64,000 bases of DNA from Calliopsis andreniformis (Eukaryota; Arthropoda; Insecta; Hymenoptera; Andrenidae), in assembly GCF_051401765.1 (NCBI RefSeq), contig NW_027480547.1:1-64000 (forward strand), in the 5' to 3' direction. This document shows positions 38,598-51,560 of the stretch, piece by piece (position 1 is the first letter of the stretch; every line of letters starts with the position of its first letter). Position numbers and translations under genes: made by a program. Under the pieces are notes generated by a model. That model was not told the origin of the DNA. It saw nothing but the letters and a program-made list of their open reading frames with translations, and did no database searches.

Positions 38598-38974
38598 AGG
38601 ATCGAATATTGAGTATTGAGGACTGAAGATAGAGGATTGAGGATTGAGTGTTGAGGATTGAGGATTGAAGACTGAGTATAGAGGATTGAGAATTGAGGAT
38701 TGAGGATTGAAGATTGAGTATTGAGGATTGAAGATTGAGGATTCAGGATTGAGGATTGAAGATTGAGGATTGGGTGTTGAGGATTGAAGAATGAGGATTG
38801 AGGATTGAGGATTGAGGATTGAGGATTGAGGATTGAGGATTGAGGATTGAGGATTGAATATTGATGATTGAAGATTGAGGATTGATGATTGAGGGTTGTG
38901 AATTGAGGACAAGGACTGAGGGTTGAATATTGATGTTTGAGGTCTGAGGATTGAGGATTGAGGATTGAGGATTG
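38598..38974 (+). repeat. 377-bp tandem duplication, copy 2
   Basis: This is the direct tandem copy of 38221-38597. The match is lost near 38975, where the order changes to GAAGATTGAGTATTGATGG, a context also seen near 31990 and 37750. Confidence 0.9.
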
Positions 38975-39159
38975 AGGATTGAAGATTGAGTATTGATGGT
39001 TGAAAATTGAGGATTGAGGATTGAAGACTGAGTATTGAGGATTGAGGATTGAGGATTGAGGTTTGAGGACTGAGGACTGAGGATTGAGGATTGCGAATAG
39101 AGGATTGAAAATTGAGGATTGAAGATTGAGGATTGGGTATTGATGATTGAAGTATGAGG
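38975..39159 (+). repeat. B-type segment, partner of 39841-39998
   Basis: The unit order from the GAAGACTG step at 39023 through the TTGCGAATAGAGG units to GAAGTATGAGG recurs at 39848 onward with offset 825, for about 160 bp. The repeat continues a few bases past each boundary. Confidence 0.75.
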
Positions 39160-39802
39160 ATTGAGGATTGAGGATTCAGGATTGAGGACTGAGGATTGAG
39201 GATTGAGGATTGAGCATTGAGGATTGAAGATTGAGGACTGGGGATTGAGGATTGAATATTGAGGATTAAGGATTGAGGATTGGGGATTGAGGATCTAGGA
39301 TTGGAGATTGATTATTGAGGATTGACGATAGAGGATTGAGGATTGAGGATTGAGAATTGAGAATTGAGGATGAGGACTGAGGGTTTAGGATTGAGGATTG
39401 AGGAACGGGAATTGAGGATTGAGGATTGAGGACTGAGGATTGACGGTTGAGTATTGAAGATTGAGGATTGATTACTGAGGATTGAGGATTGAGGAATGAG
39501 GATTGAGGATTGAGGATTGAAGATTCAGTATTGAGGATCGAAGATTGAGAATTGAGGATTGAGGATTGAACATTGAGGATTGAGCGTTCAGGGTTGAGTG
39601 ATGAGAATTGATGTGTGTGGATAGAGATTTGAAGATTACAGATTGAGTATTGAGTATTGAAAACTGTGACTTGAGGATATTCTATTGGGGATTGAGGATT
39701 GACAACTGATTGTTGAGGACTGAGGGCTGAAGATTGAGGATGCAGGATTGAGGATTCAGGATTGAGGTTTGTGGACTGAGGACTGAGGATTGAGGATTGA
39801 GG
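39160..39802 (+). repeat. ~0.65-kb duplication, copy 1
   Basis: 643 bp here correspond to 40138-40794 (657 bp). The offset is 978 at the left and 992 at the right because copy 2 has two extra consensus heptads near 40480-40505. The block includes GATCTAGG near 39290 and the landmark module near 39677. Confidence 0.87.
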
Positions 39803-40137
39803 TTTGAGGATTGAGGATTGAATATTGAGTATAGAGGATTGAGGATTGAAGACTGAGTATTGAGGATTGAGGATTGAGGATTGAGGTTTGAGGACTGAGG
39901 ACTGAGGATTGAGGATTGCGAATAGAGGATTGAAAATTGAGGATTGAAGATTGAGGATTGGGTATTGATGATTGAAGTATGAGGATTGAGGATTGAGGAT
40001 TGAGGATTGAGGGTTGAATATTGAGGATTGAGGATTGAGGATTGAGTATTGAATATTGAGTATTGAGGATTGAAGATAGAGGATTGAGGATTGAGGGTTG
40101 AGGATTGAGGACGAGGACTGACGGTTGAGGATTGAGG
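39803..40137 (+). repeat. B-type spacer between the two 0.65-kb copies
   Basis: The first part, about 39841-39998, copies 39016-39173 at offset 825. The rest holds B-type units such as GACGAGGACTGACGG near 40110. No gene is present. Confidence 0.75.
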
Positions 40138-40794
40138 TTTGAGGATTGAGGATTCAGGATTGAGGACTGAGGATTGAGGATTGAGGATTGCGCATTGAGG
40201 ATTGAAGATTGAGGACTGGGGATTGAGGATTGAATATTGAGGATTAAGGATTGAGGATTGGGGATTGAGGATCTAGGATTGGAGATTGATTATTGAGGAT
40301 TGACGATAGAGGATTGAGGATTGAGGATTGAGAATTGACAATTGAGGATGAGGACTGAGGGTTTAGGATTGAGGATTGAGGAACGGGAATTGAGGATTGA
40401 GGATTGAGGACTGAGGATTGACGGTTGAGTATTGAAGATTGAGGATTGATTACTGAGGATTGAGGATTGAGGAATGAGGATTGAGGATTGAGGATTGAGG
40501 ATTGAGGATTGAAGATTCAGTATTGAGGATCGAAGATTGAGAATTGAGGATTGAGGATTGAACATTGAGGATTGAGCGTTCAGGGTTGAGTGATGAGAAT
40601 TGATGTGTGTGGATAGAGATTTGAAGATTACAGATTGAGTATTGAGTATTGAAAACTGTGACTTGAGGATATTCTATTGGGGATTGAGGATTGACAACTG
40701 ATTGTTGAGGACTGAGGGCTGAAGATTGAGGATGCAGGATTGAGGATTCAGGATTGAGGTTTGTGGACTGAGGACTGAGGATTGAGGATTGAGG
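40138..40794 (+). repeat. ~0.65-kb duplication, copy 2
   Basis: This is the partner of 39160-39802, longer by 14 bp, exactly two heptads. It shows replication-slippage-sized change superimposed on block duplication. One further difference is CGCATTGAGG near 40190 where copy 1 has AGCATTGAGG. Confidence 0.87.
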
Positions 40795-42935
40795 ATTGAG
40801 GATTGAAGATTGAGGATTGGGTATTGAGGATTGAACATTGAGGATTGAGGATTGAGTATTGAGGATTGAGGATTGAGGATTGAAGATTGAGAATTGGGTA
40901 TTGAGGATTGAAGAATGAGGGTTGAGGATTGAAATATGTGAATTGAGGATATTCTATTGAGTATTGAGGATTGACAATTGATTTTTGAGGACTGAGTGCT
41001 GAAGATTGAGGATTCAGGACTGAGGATTCGGGATTGAGGTTTGAGGACTGAGGATTGAGGGTTGAGGATTGAGGATTGAGGATTGAGGATTGAGGATTGA
41101 AGATTGAGTATTGAGGATTGAAGATTGAGGATTGAGGATTGAGGAGTGATGATTAAGTATTGAGGATAGAAGATTGAGGATTGGGGACTGAGGATAGAAG
41201 ATTGATGGTTGAGGATTGAGGATTGAGGATTGACGCTTCAGGATTGAGGATTGAGGATGGAGGATAGAAGAGAGAGGACTGAGATTTGAGGATTGAAGAA
41301 TGAGGATTGAGGATTGAGGGTTGAGGATTGAAGATTGAAGACTGAGTATAGAGGATTGAGAATTGAGGATTGAGGATTGAAGATTGAGTATTGATGATTG
41401 AAGGTTGAGGATCGAGGATTGAGGGTTGTGGATTGAGGACGAGGACTGAGGGTTGAGTATTGATGTTTGAGGTCTGAGGATTGAGGATTGAGGACTGAGG
41501 ATCGAGGATTGAAGATCGAGTATTGAGGATTGAATATTGATGATTGGGGATTGAGGATTGAGGATTGAGGATTGAAGATTGAGGATTGAAGATTGAGTAT
41601 TGAGGATTGAAGATTGAGGATTGAGGATTGCGGATTGAGGATTGAGGATTGAAGATTGAGTATTGGGGACTGAGTGTTGAGGATTGAGTGATGAGAATTG
41701 ATGTTTGTGGATAGAGACTTGAAGATTGCAGATTGAGTATTGAGTATTGAAAACAGTGAATTGATGATATTCTATTGAGGATTGAGGATTGACGTCTGAT
41801 AGTTCAGGTCTGATGTCTGAAGATTGAGGATTCAGGATTGAGGTTTGAGGACTGAGGGTTGAGGATTGAGGTTTGAGGACTGAGAACTGAGGATCGAGGA
41901 TTGAGAGCTGAGGATTGAGGATTGAGGATTGAAGATTGAGGATTAGGTATTGAGGATTGAAGAATGAGGAGTGGGTATTGAGGACTGAAGAATGAGGATT
42001 GAGGATTGAGGATTGAGGATTGAGGATTGAAGACTGAGTATTGAGGATAGAATATTGAGGATTGAGGATTGAGGATTGAGGATTGAGGATTGAGGATTGA
42101 GGATTGAGGATTGAAGATTGAGTATTGAGGATTGAAAATTCAGGATTGAGGATTGAGGATTGATGATTGAGGATTGAAGATTGAGGATTGGGGATTGAGG
42201 ATTGAGGATTGAAGGTTGAGTATTCAGGATTGGAGATTGACGATTGAGGATTGAGGACCGAGGGTTGAGGATTGAGGATTGAAGATTGAGTATTGAGGAT
42301 TGAAGATTGAGGATTGAAGCTTGAGGATTGGGTGTTGAGGATTGAAGAATGAGGATTGAGGATTGAGGATTGAGGATTGAGGATTGAGGATTGAGGATTG
42401 AGGATTGAGGATTGAATATTGATGATTGAAGATTGAGGATTGAGGATTGAGGGTTGTTGATTGAGGACAAGGGCTGAGGGTTTAATATTGATGTTTGAGG
42501 TCTGAGGATTGAGGATTGAGGATTGAGAATTGAGGATTGAGGATTGAGGATTGAAGATTGAGGATTGGGTATTGAGGATTGAAGAATGATAATTGAGGGT
42601 TGAGGATTGAAGATTGAAGATTGCAGATTGAGTATTGAGGATTGAAGACTGAGTATTGAGGATTGAGGATTGAGGATTGAGGATTGAGGATTGAGGATTG
42701 AAGATTGAGGATTGATGATTGAGGATTGAGGATTGAGGATTGAGGATTGAAGATTGAGGATTGGGTATTGAGGATTGAAGAATGAGGGTTGAGGATTGAA
42801 ATATGTGAATTGAGGATATTCTATTGAGGATTGAGGATTGACGATTGATTTTTGAGGACTGAGTGCTGAAGATTGAGGATTCAGGATTGAGGATTCGGGA
42901 TTGAGGTTTGAGGACTGAGGATTGAGGGTTGAGGA
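40795..42935 (+). repeat. B-type segment leading to the second B/A transition
   Basis: Landmarks lie near 40948, 41767 and 42824. The part near 41820 contains rarer units (GACGTCTGATAG, GGTCTGATGTCTG). 42700-42936 matches 124-360 at offset 42576. Near 42936-42939 the alignment jumps to 961 of the left end, a 601-bp difference. No gene is present. Confidence 0.78.
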
Positions 42936-45900
42936 TTGGGTATTGAGGATTGAAGAATGATAATTGAGGGTTGAGGATTGAAGATTGAAGATTGCAGATT
43001 GAGTATTGAGGATTGAAGACTGAGTATTGAGGATTGAGGATTGAGGATTGAGGATTGAGGATTGAGGATTGAGGATTGAAGATTGAGTATTGAAGATCGA
43101 ATATTGAGTATTGAGGATTGAAGATAGAGGATTGAGGATTGAGGGTTGAGGATTGAGGACGAGGACTGACTGTTGAGGATTGAGGTCTGAGGATTGAGGA
43201 TTCAGGATTGAGGACTGAGGATTGAGGATTGAGGTTTGAGCATTGAGGATTGAAGATCGAGGACTGGGGATTGAGGATTGAAGATGGAGGATTAAGGATT
43301 GAGGATTGGGGATTGAGGATCTAGGATTTGAGATCGATTATTGAGGATTGAATATTGACGATTGAGGATTGAGGGTTGAGAATTGAGAATTGAGGATGAG
43401 GACTGAGGGTTTAGGATTGAGGATTGAGGAACGAGAATTGAGGATTGAGGATTGAGGATTGAGGATTGAGGATTGAGGATTGAGGATTGAGGATTGAAGA
43501 TTGAGTATTGAGGATTGAAGACTGACGATTGAGGATTGAGAATTGAGGATTGGGGATTGAGGATTGAGCATTGAATATTGAGGATTGAGGTTTGAGGACG
43601 GAGGATTGAGGATTGAGGATTGAGGATTGAGGATTGAGGATTGAGGATTGAGGATTTTGGATTGAAGATTGAGGATTGAGGATTGAGCATTGAGGATTGA
43701 GGGTTGAGTATTGAGGGTTGGAGGTTGTGGACTCAGGATAGATGATTGAATATTGGGGACTGAGTTTTGAGGATAGAGTATTGAGAATTGATGTTTGAGA
43801 ACTAAGATTTGATGATTGAAGATTGAGGATTGAGTATTGAAAACTGAGAACTGAGGTTTTCCTCTTGAGTATTGAGAATTGAGAATTGGGGATTGAGGTG
43901 TGAGGATAGACGATTGAGGAATGTAGATTGAGGACTGAGGCTTGAGGATTGAGGTTTGAGGATTGATAATTCAGGATTATGGATTGAAGATTGAGGATTG
44001 AGGATTGAGGATTGAGGATTGAGGATTGAGGATAGAGGATTGAGGATTGAGGATTGAAGATTGAGGATTGGTGGTTGAGTATTGAAGATTGAGGATTGGG
44101 AATTGATGATTGAGAATTGAGGATTGGGGATTGAGGATTGAGCATTGAATATTGAGGATTGAGGTTTGAGGACGGAGGATTGAGGATTGAGGGTTGAGGA
44201 TTGAGGATTGCGGTTAGAGGTTAGAGAACTGAGGATTGAGGATCTAGGATTGAGGATTGAGCATTGTGGGCTGAGTATTGAGGATTGAAGGTTGAGGACT
44301 GAGGATTGACGATTGAATATTGAGGACTGGGTGTTGTGGATAGAGTGTTTAGAATTGATGTTTGAGGACTAAGGTTTGAAAATTGAAGATTGAGGATTGA
44401 GTATTGAAGACTGAGAATTGAGGGTATTCTACTGATGATTGAGGATTGAGGATTGAGGATTGAGGATTGATGGTTGAGACTGTGGGTTGAGGATTGCGCG
44501 TTGAGGATTGAGGATTGAAGGTTGAGGATTGAGGATTGATGGTGAAGATTCAGGTGTGAGAATTGATGATGGAGGATTGAGGACTGAGGTTTGAGAATTG
44601 AGGATAGACAATTCAATTTTGGGGATTGAGGATTGAGGATTGTGTACTGAGGATTGAGGATTGAGGACTGAGGATTGATGATTGAGGGTTGAGGATTGAG
44701 TATTGAGGACTGATGATTGAGGATTGAGGATTGAGGATTGAGGGCTGATTACTGCGGGCTGAGAGTTGAGGATTGAGGATTGGGGATTGAGGATTGAAGA
44801 TTGAGGATAGAGGATTGAGTATTGAAGACTGAGGACAGAGGCTTGAGGACTGAGTATTGAGGATTGAGTATTGAGGATTGATGGTTGAGAATTGAGGATT
44901 GAGCATTGAGGATTGAGGATTTAGGATTGAGTATTGAGGATTGAGGATTGAGGATTGAAGACTGAGAATTGAGAATTGATGATTGAGGATTGAGGATTGA
45001 GGATTGAGGGTTGAGCATTGAATATTGAGGACTGAAGATTCAGGACGGAGGATTGAGGATTGAGGATTGTCGATTGAGGATTGAGGATTCAGAATTGAGG
45101 ATTGAGTGTTGGGTATTGAGTATTGAACATTGAGGACGGAGGATTGAGAATTGAGTATTGAGGATTGAGGATTGAGGATTGAGGATTGAGGATTGAGGAT
45201 TGAGGATTGAGGATTGAGGATTGAGTATTGAGGATTCAGAATTGAGGATTGAGGATTGAGGATTGAGGATTGAGGATTGAGGGCTGAGTATTGAGGATTG
45301 AAGGTTGAGGATTGAGGATTGACGATTGAATATTGAGGACTGGGTGTTGAGGATAGAGTGTTGAGAATTGATGTTTGTGGACTAAGATTCGAAGATTGAA
45401 TATTGAGGATTGATGTTGGAGAATGTGATTTGAGAATTGAGGATGGAGGGTTGAGGACTGAGGTTTGAGAATTACGGATTGACAATTCAATTATGGGGAT
45501 TGAGAATTGAGGATTGTGTATTGAGGATTGAGGATTGAGGATTGATGATTGAGGATTGAGGATTGAGGATTGAGGATTGAGGTTAGAGGTTAGAGAACTG
45601 AGGATTGAGGATTGAGGATTGAGGATTGAGCATTGAGGGCTGAGTATTGACGATTGAAGGTTGAGGACTGAGGATTGACGATTGAATATTGAGGACTGGG
45701 TGTTGTGGATAGAGTGTTGAGAATTGATGTTTGAGGACTAAGATTTGAAAATTGAAGATTGAGGATTGAGTATTGAAGACTGAGAATTGAGGATATTCTA
45801 CTGATGATTGAGGATTGAGGATTGAGGATTGAGGATTAATGGTTGAGACTGTGGGTTGAGGATTGAGCATTGAGGATTGAGGATTGAGGATTCAGGATTG

Positions 45901-48900
45901 CGGATTGAAGATTGAGGATTGAGGATTGAGGATTGAGGATCGAGTATTGAGGATTGAGGATTGAGGATTGAGGAATGAAGATTGAGGGTTGATATTTGAG
46001 TATTGAAGGTTGAGGATTGGGAATTGATGATTGAGAATTGAGGATTGGGTATTGAGGATTTAGCATTGAATATTGAGGATTGAGGTTTGAGGACGGAGGA
46101 TTGAGGATTGAGGATTGAGGATTGAGGATTGAGGTTAGAGGTCAGAGAACTGAGGATTGAGGATTGAGGATTGAGGATTGAGCATTGTGGGCTGAGTATT
46201 GAGGATTGAAGGTTGAGGACTGAGGATTGACGATTGAATATTGAGGACTGGGTGCTGTGGATAGAGTGTTTAGAATTGATGTTTGAGGACTAAGATTTGA
46301 AAATTGAAGATTGAGGATTGAGTATTGAAGACTGAGAATTGAGGATATTCTACTGATGATTGAGGATTGAGGATTGAGGATTGAGGATTGAGGATTGAGG
46401 ATTGAGGATTGAGGATTGAGGATTTTGTATTGAGGATTGATGATTGAGGGTTGGGGATTGAGTATTGAGGACAGATGATTGAGGATTGAGGATTGAGTAT
46501 TGAGGGCTGATTACTGAGGGTTGAGGGTTGAGGGTTGAGGATTCAGGATTGAGTATTGAAGACTGAGGACAGAGGGTTGAGGACTGAGTATTGAAGATTG
46601 AGGATTGAGGATTGAGGATTGATTGTTGAGGATTGAGGATTGAACATTGAGGATTCAGGATCGAGGACTGAGTATTGTATACTGATAGTTGAGGATTGAG
46701 TGTTGTGAATTGAGGATTGATGATTGATCATTGAGGACTGAAGTTTGAGGACTGAGGATTGAGGATTGAGGATTGAGGATTGAGGACTGAGGGCTGAGGA
46801 TTGAGGTTTGAGAATTGAGGATTGACAATTGAATATTGAGGATAGTGGCTTGATGACTGAGGATTGAGGATTGAGGATTCAGGATTGAGAATTGAGGATT
46901 GAGGATTGAGAACGGAGGATTGAGGATTGAGTATTGAGGATTGAGGACTGAGGATTGGGGATTGAGGATTAAGGATTGAGGATTGAGGATTGAGGATTAA
47001 GGATTGAGGATTGAGTATTGAGGATTGAGGTCTGAGTGTTGAGGATTGAAGGTTGAGGACTGAGGATTGACGATTGAATATTGAGGACTGGGTGTTGAGG
47101 ATAGAGTGTTGAGAATTGATGTTTGAGGACTAAGATATGAAGATTGAAGGTTGAGGATTGAGTATTGAAGACTGAGAATTGAGGATATTCTGCTGATGAT
47201 TGAGGATTGCGAATTGAGGGTTGAGGATTAATGGTTGAGACTGTGGGTTGAGGATTGAGCGTTGAGAATTGAGGATTGAGGATTGATTATTGACGATTGA
47301 GGATTGAGGATTGAGGATTTTGGGTTGAGGATTGAGCATTGAGGATTGAGGATTTAGGATTGAGTATTGAGGATTGAGGATTGAGGATTGAAGACTGAGA
47401 ATTGAGAATTGATGATTGAGGATTGAGGATTGAGGTTTGAGGGTTGAGCATTGAATATTGAGGACTGAAGATTGAGGACGGAGGATTGAGGATTGAGGAT
47501 TGTCGATTGAGGATTGAGGATTCAGAATTGAGGATTGAGTGTTGGGTATTGAGTATTGAACATTGAGGACGGAGGATTGAGAATTGAGTATTGAGGATTG
47601 AGGATTGAGGATTGAGGATTGAGGATTGAGGATTGAGGATTGAGGATTGAGGATTGAGTATTGAGGATTCAGCATTGAGTATTGAGGATTGAGGATTGAG
47701 GATTGAGGGCTGAGTATTGAGGATTGAAGGTTGAGGATTGAGGATTGACGATTGAATATTGAGGACTGGGTGTTGAGGGTAGACTGTTGAGAATTCATGT
47801 TTGTGGACTAAGATTCGAAGATTGAAGATTAAGGATTGATGTTGAAGATTGTGGTTTGAGAATTGAGGATGGAGCGTTGAGGACTGAGGTTTGAGAATTA
47901 AGGATTGACAATTCAATTATGGGGATTGAGAATTGAGGATTGTGTATTGAGGATTGAGGATTGAGGATTGATGATTGAGGGTTGGGGATTGAGTATTGAG
48001 GATTGAGGATTGAGGATTCAGGATTGAGGATTGATGATTGAGGATTGAAGATTGAGGATTGATGATTGAGTATTGAAGATAGAGGATTGGGAATGGATGA
48101 TTGAGAATTGAGGATTGGGGATTGAGGATTGAGCATTGAATATTGAGGATTGAGGTTTGAAGACGGAGGATTGAGGATTGAGGATTGAGGATTGAGGATT
48201 GAGGTTAGAGGTTAGAGAGCTGAGGATTGAGGATTGAGGATTGAGGATTGAGCATTGAGGGCTGAGTATTGAGGATTGAAGGTTGAGGACTGAGGATTGA
48301 CGATTGAATATTGAGGACTGGGTGTTGTGGATAGAGTGTTGAGAATTGATGTTTGAGGACTAAGATTTGAAAATTGAAGATTGAGGATTGAGTATTGAAG
48401 ACTGAGAATTGAGGATATTCTACTGATGATTGAGGATTGAGGATTGAGTATTGGGGATTGAGGATTGAGGATTGAGGATTGAGGATTTTGGATTGAGGAT
48501 TGATGATTGAGGGTTGGGGATTGAGTATTGAGGACTGATGATTGAGGATTGAGGATTCAGGATTGAGGGCTGATTACTGAGGGATGAGGGTTGAGGGTTG
48601 AGGATTGAGGATTGAGTATTGAAGACTGAGGACAGAGGGTTGAGGACTGAGTATTGAGGATTGAGGACTGAGGATTGAGGATTGATGGTTGAGGATTGAG
48701 AATTGAAGATTGAGGATTCAGGATCGAGGATTGAGTATTGTATACTGATAGTTGAGGATTGAGTGTTGTGAATTGAGGATTGATCATTGATTATTGAGGA
48801 CTGAAGTTTGAGGAATGTGGATTGAGGATTGAGGATTGAGGATTGAGGACTGAGGGCTGAGGATTGAGGTTTGAGAATTGAGGATTGACAATTGAATATT

Positions 48901-49190
48901 GAGGATTGTGGCTTGTTGACCGAGGATTGAGGATTGAGGATTCAGGATTGAGAATTGAGGATTGAGGATTGAGAACGGAGGATTGAGGATTGAGTATTGA
49001 GGATTGAGGACTGAGGATTGGGGATTGAGGATTAAGGATTGAGGATTGAGGATTGAGGATTAAGGATTGAGGATTGAGTATTGAGGATTGAGGTCTGAGT
49101 GTTGAGGATTGAAGGTTGAGGACTGAGGATTGACGATTGAATATTGAGGACTGGGTGTTGAGGATAGAGTGTTGAGAATTGATGTTTGAG
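42936..49190 (+). repeat. A-type segment, right member of the ~42-kb-spaced duplication
   Basis: This segment parallels 961-5.24 kb with offsets 41975, 41968, 42038 and 42040. After a shift of about 413 bp it parallels 6.17-7.30 kb at offset 41627. It includes GTTAGAG doublets near 44214, 45581, 46133 and 48202. It also resembles 9.9-10.6 kb over 47.29-47.92 kb (offset 37292), so it mixes contexts that the left side keeps apart. No gene is present. Confidence 0.85.
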
Positions 49191-49921
49191 TACTAAGATT
49201 TGATGATTGAAGATTGAGGATTGAGTATTGAAAACTGAGAACTGAGGTTTTCCTCTTGAGTATCCAGAATTGAGAATTGGGGATTGAGGATTAAGGGTTG
49301 AGGATTGATGGTTGAGGTGTGAGGATAGACGATTGAGGATTGTAGATTGTGGACTGAGGCTTGAGGATTGAGGTTTGAGGATGGAGGATTCAGGATTGCG
49401 GATTGAAGATTGAGGATTGAGGATTGAGGATTGAGGATTGTGCATTGAGGATTGAGGATTGAGGACTGAGGATTGAGGATTGAGGATTGAGGATTGAGGA
49501 TTGAGTATTGAGGATTGAGGATTGAGGATTGAGGATTGAGGATTGAATATTGAGGATTGAGGATTGAGGACTGTGCATTGAGGATTGAGGATTGAGGGTT
49601 GAGGATTGAGGTCTGAGTGTTGAGGATTGAAGGTTGAGGACTGAGCATTGGCGATTGAATATTGAGGACTGGGTGTTGAGTATAGAGTGTTGAGAATTGA
49701 TGTTTGAGGACTAAGATTTGAAGATTGGAGGTTGAGGATTGAGTATTGAAGACTGAGAATTGAGGATATTCTACTGATGATTGAGGATTGCGAATTGAGC
49801 GTTGAGGATTAATGGTTGAGACTGTGGGTTGAGGATTGAGCGTTGAGGATTGAGGTTTGAAGATTGAGGATTGAGGATTGACGATTGAGGATTGAGAACT
49901 GGGGATTGAGGATACAGTGCT

Positions 49922-50009
49922 GAGAATTGATGTTTGGGAACAGATATTTGAAGATTGTAGATTGAGGATTGAGTATTGGAAAATGAGAATTGATGATTTT
50001 CTATTGAGG
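49922..50009 (+). repeat. Diverged 88-bp landmark module with ATTTTCT
   Basis: The module starts GAGAATTGATGTTTG, contains GGGAACAGATATTTG and ends GATGATTTTCTATTGAGG. It is exactly 88 bp. A sister copy at 50474-50561 shares the GGGAACAG unit, which is absent from the A and B majority modules, so these two form a third subfamily. Confidence 0.78.
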
Positions 50010-51347
50010 GCTGAGAATTGAGGATTGAGGATTGATGATTGAGGATTGAAGATTGAGGATCGAGGACTCAGGGTTGAGGTTTGAGGATTGACGATTGAGG
50101 TTTGAGGATTGAAGTTTGAGAATTGTTTATTCATGTTTGAAGATTGAGGATTGAGGTTGACGTTTGAGGGTTTAGGATTGATAATTGAGGATTGTGGATA
50201 GGGGATTGAGGACTGAAGATTGATGATTGAGGTCTGAGGAATGAGGGTTGAGGATTGAGGTTTGAGTATTGAGGATTGAGGATTGCGGATTGAGGGTTGA
50301 GGATTGAGGATTGAGTGTCGAGGATTGAAGATTGAGGATTGAGGATTGAGGATTGAGGTCTGCGGATTGAGGATACAGGATTGAGAATTGAGTGTCGAGG
50401 ATTGAAGATTGAAGAATGAGGTTTGAGGATTGTAGATTGAACATTGAGGACTGATTGTTGAGGATAGAGTGTTGAGAATTGATGTTTGGGAACAGCGATT
50501 TGAAGATTGCAGATTGAGGATTGAGTATTGGAAACTGAGAATTGAGGTTATTCTATTGAGGATTGAAAATTGAGGATTGAGAATTGAGGATTGAGTGTTG
50601 AGGATTGAAGATTGAGGATTGAGAATTGATGATTGAGGATTGAGGATTGAGGATTGAGGGTTGATTACTGAGGGTCGAGGACTGAGGGTTGAAGATTGAG
50701 GATTGAGGATTGAAGACTGAGAATTGATGATTGATGATTGATGTTTGAGGATTGAGGATTGATGATTGAGCATTGAGGATTGAGGATTGAGGATTGAGGA
50801 TTGATGGTTGAGGATTGAGGATTGCCGATTGAGTATAGAGGATTGAAGAGTGAGTGTCGTGGACTAAGGATTGAGTATTGAGTGTTGAAGATTGAGGATT
50901 TAGGACTGACGATTGAAGATTGAGAACTGAGTATTGAAAACTGAGAATTGAGGATATTCTATTGAAGATTGAAGATTGAGGGTTGAGGATTGGGGATTGA
51001 GGATTAAGGGTTGAGGATAGAAGGTTGAGGTTTGAGGATTGACGATTGAGGGTTGAGGATTGGGGACTGAGGATTGAGGATTGATGGTTGAGGATTGTGG
51101 ACTGACGATTGAGGATTGAGGATTGAGGATACAAGATTGAGGATTGAGCATAGAGTATTGAGGATTGAGCATTGAGGATTGAGTGTTGAGGGTTGAAGAT
51201 TGAGGATTGAGAATTGATGATTGAGGATTGAGGATTGAGGGTAGAGGGTTGATTACTGAGGGTTGAGGATTGAGGATTGAAGATTGATGATTGAGGATTG
51301 AGGATTGAGGATTGGGGATTGCGGATTGAAGATTGAGGATTGAGGAT

Positions 51348-51473
51348 TGTAGGTTGAGGAATGAGGATTGACGATTGAAGATTGAGTATCGTGGACTGAG
51401 GATTGAGGATTGTAGGTTGAGGAATGAGGATTGACGATTGAAGATTGAGTATCGTGGACTGAGGATTGAGGAT
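51348..51473 (+). repeat. 63-bp tandem duplication (nine heptads)
   Basis: The block beginning TGTAGGTTGAGG at 51348 is repeated at 51411, including the unusual TATCGTGGACTG units. The offset of 63 bp is exactly nine heptads, so register is kept. I noticed no difference between the copies. Confidence 0.9.
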
Positions 51474-51560
51474 TGAGGGTTGAAGATTGAGGATTGAGGA
51501 CTGTCGATTGAAGATTGAAGAGTGAGTATTGAAAACTGAGAATTGAGGTTATTCTATTGA

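Larger units (their letters stand above)
49191..51560 (+). repeat. Strongly diverged zone of the array
   Basis: The variant order here has no close long partner elsewhere in the window beyond short pieces (for example 49174-49270 with the TTTTCCTCTT module). Landmark modules at 49922-50009 and 50474-50561 are diverged but keep the 88-bp length; others lie near 50954 and 51548. Rare units such as GGGAACAG, GTATTGG and GTTGACG are common. The longest - strand open frame (49193-50773, 526 codons) lies here. It is the same Ser-Ile-Leu-Asn-Pro-Gln-Ser heptad read-through and is not called a gene. Confidence 0.75.
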
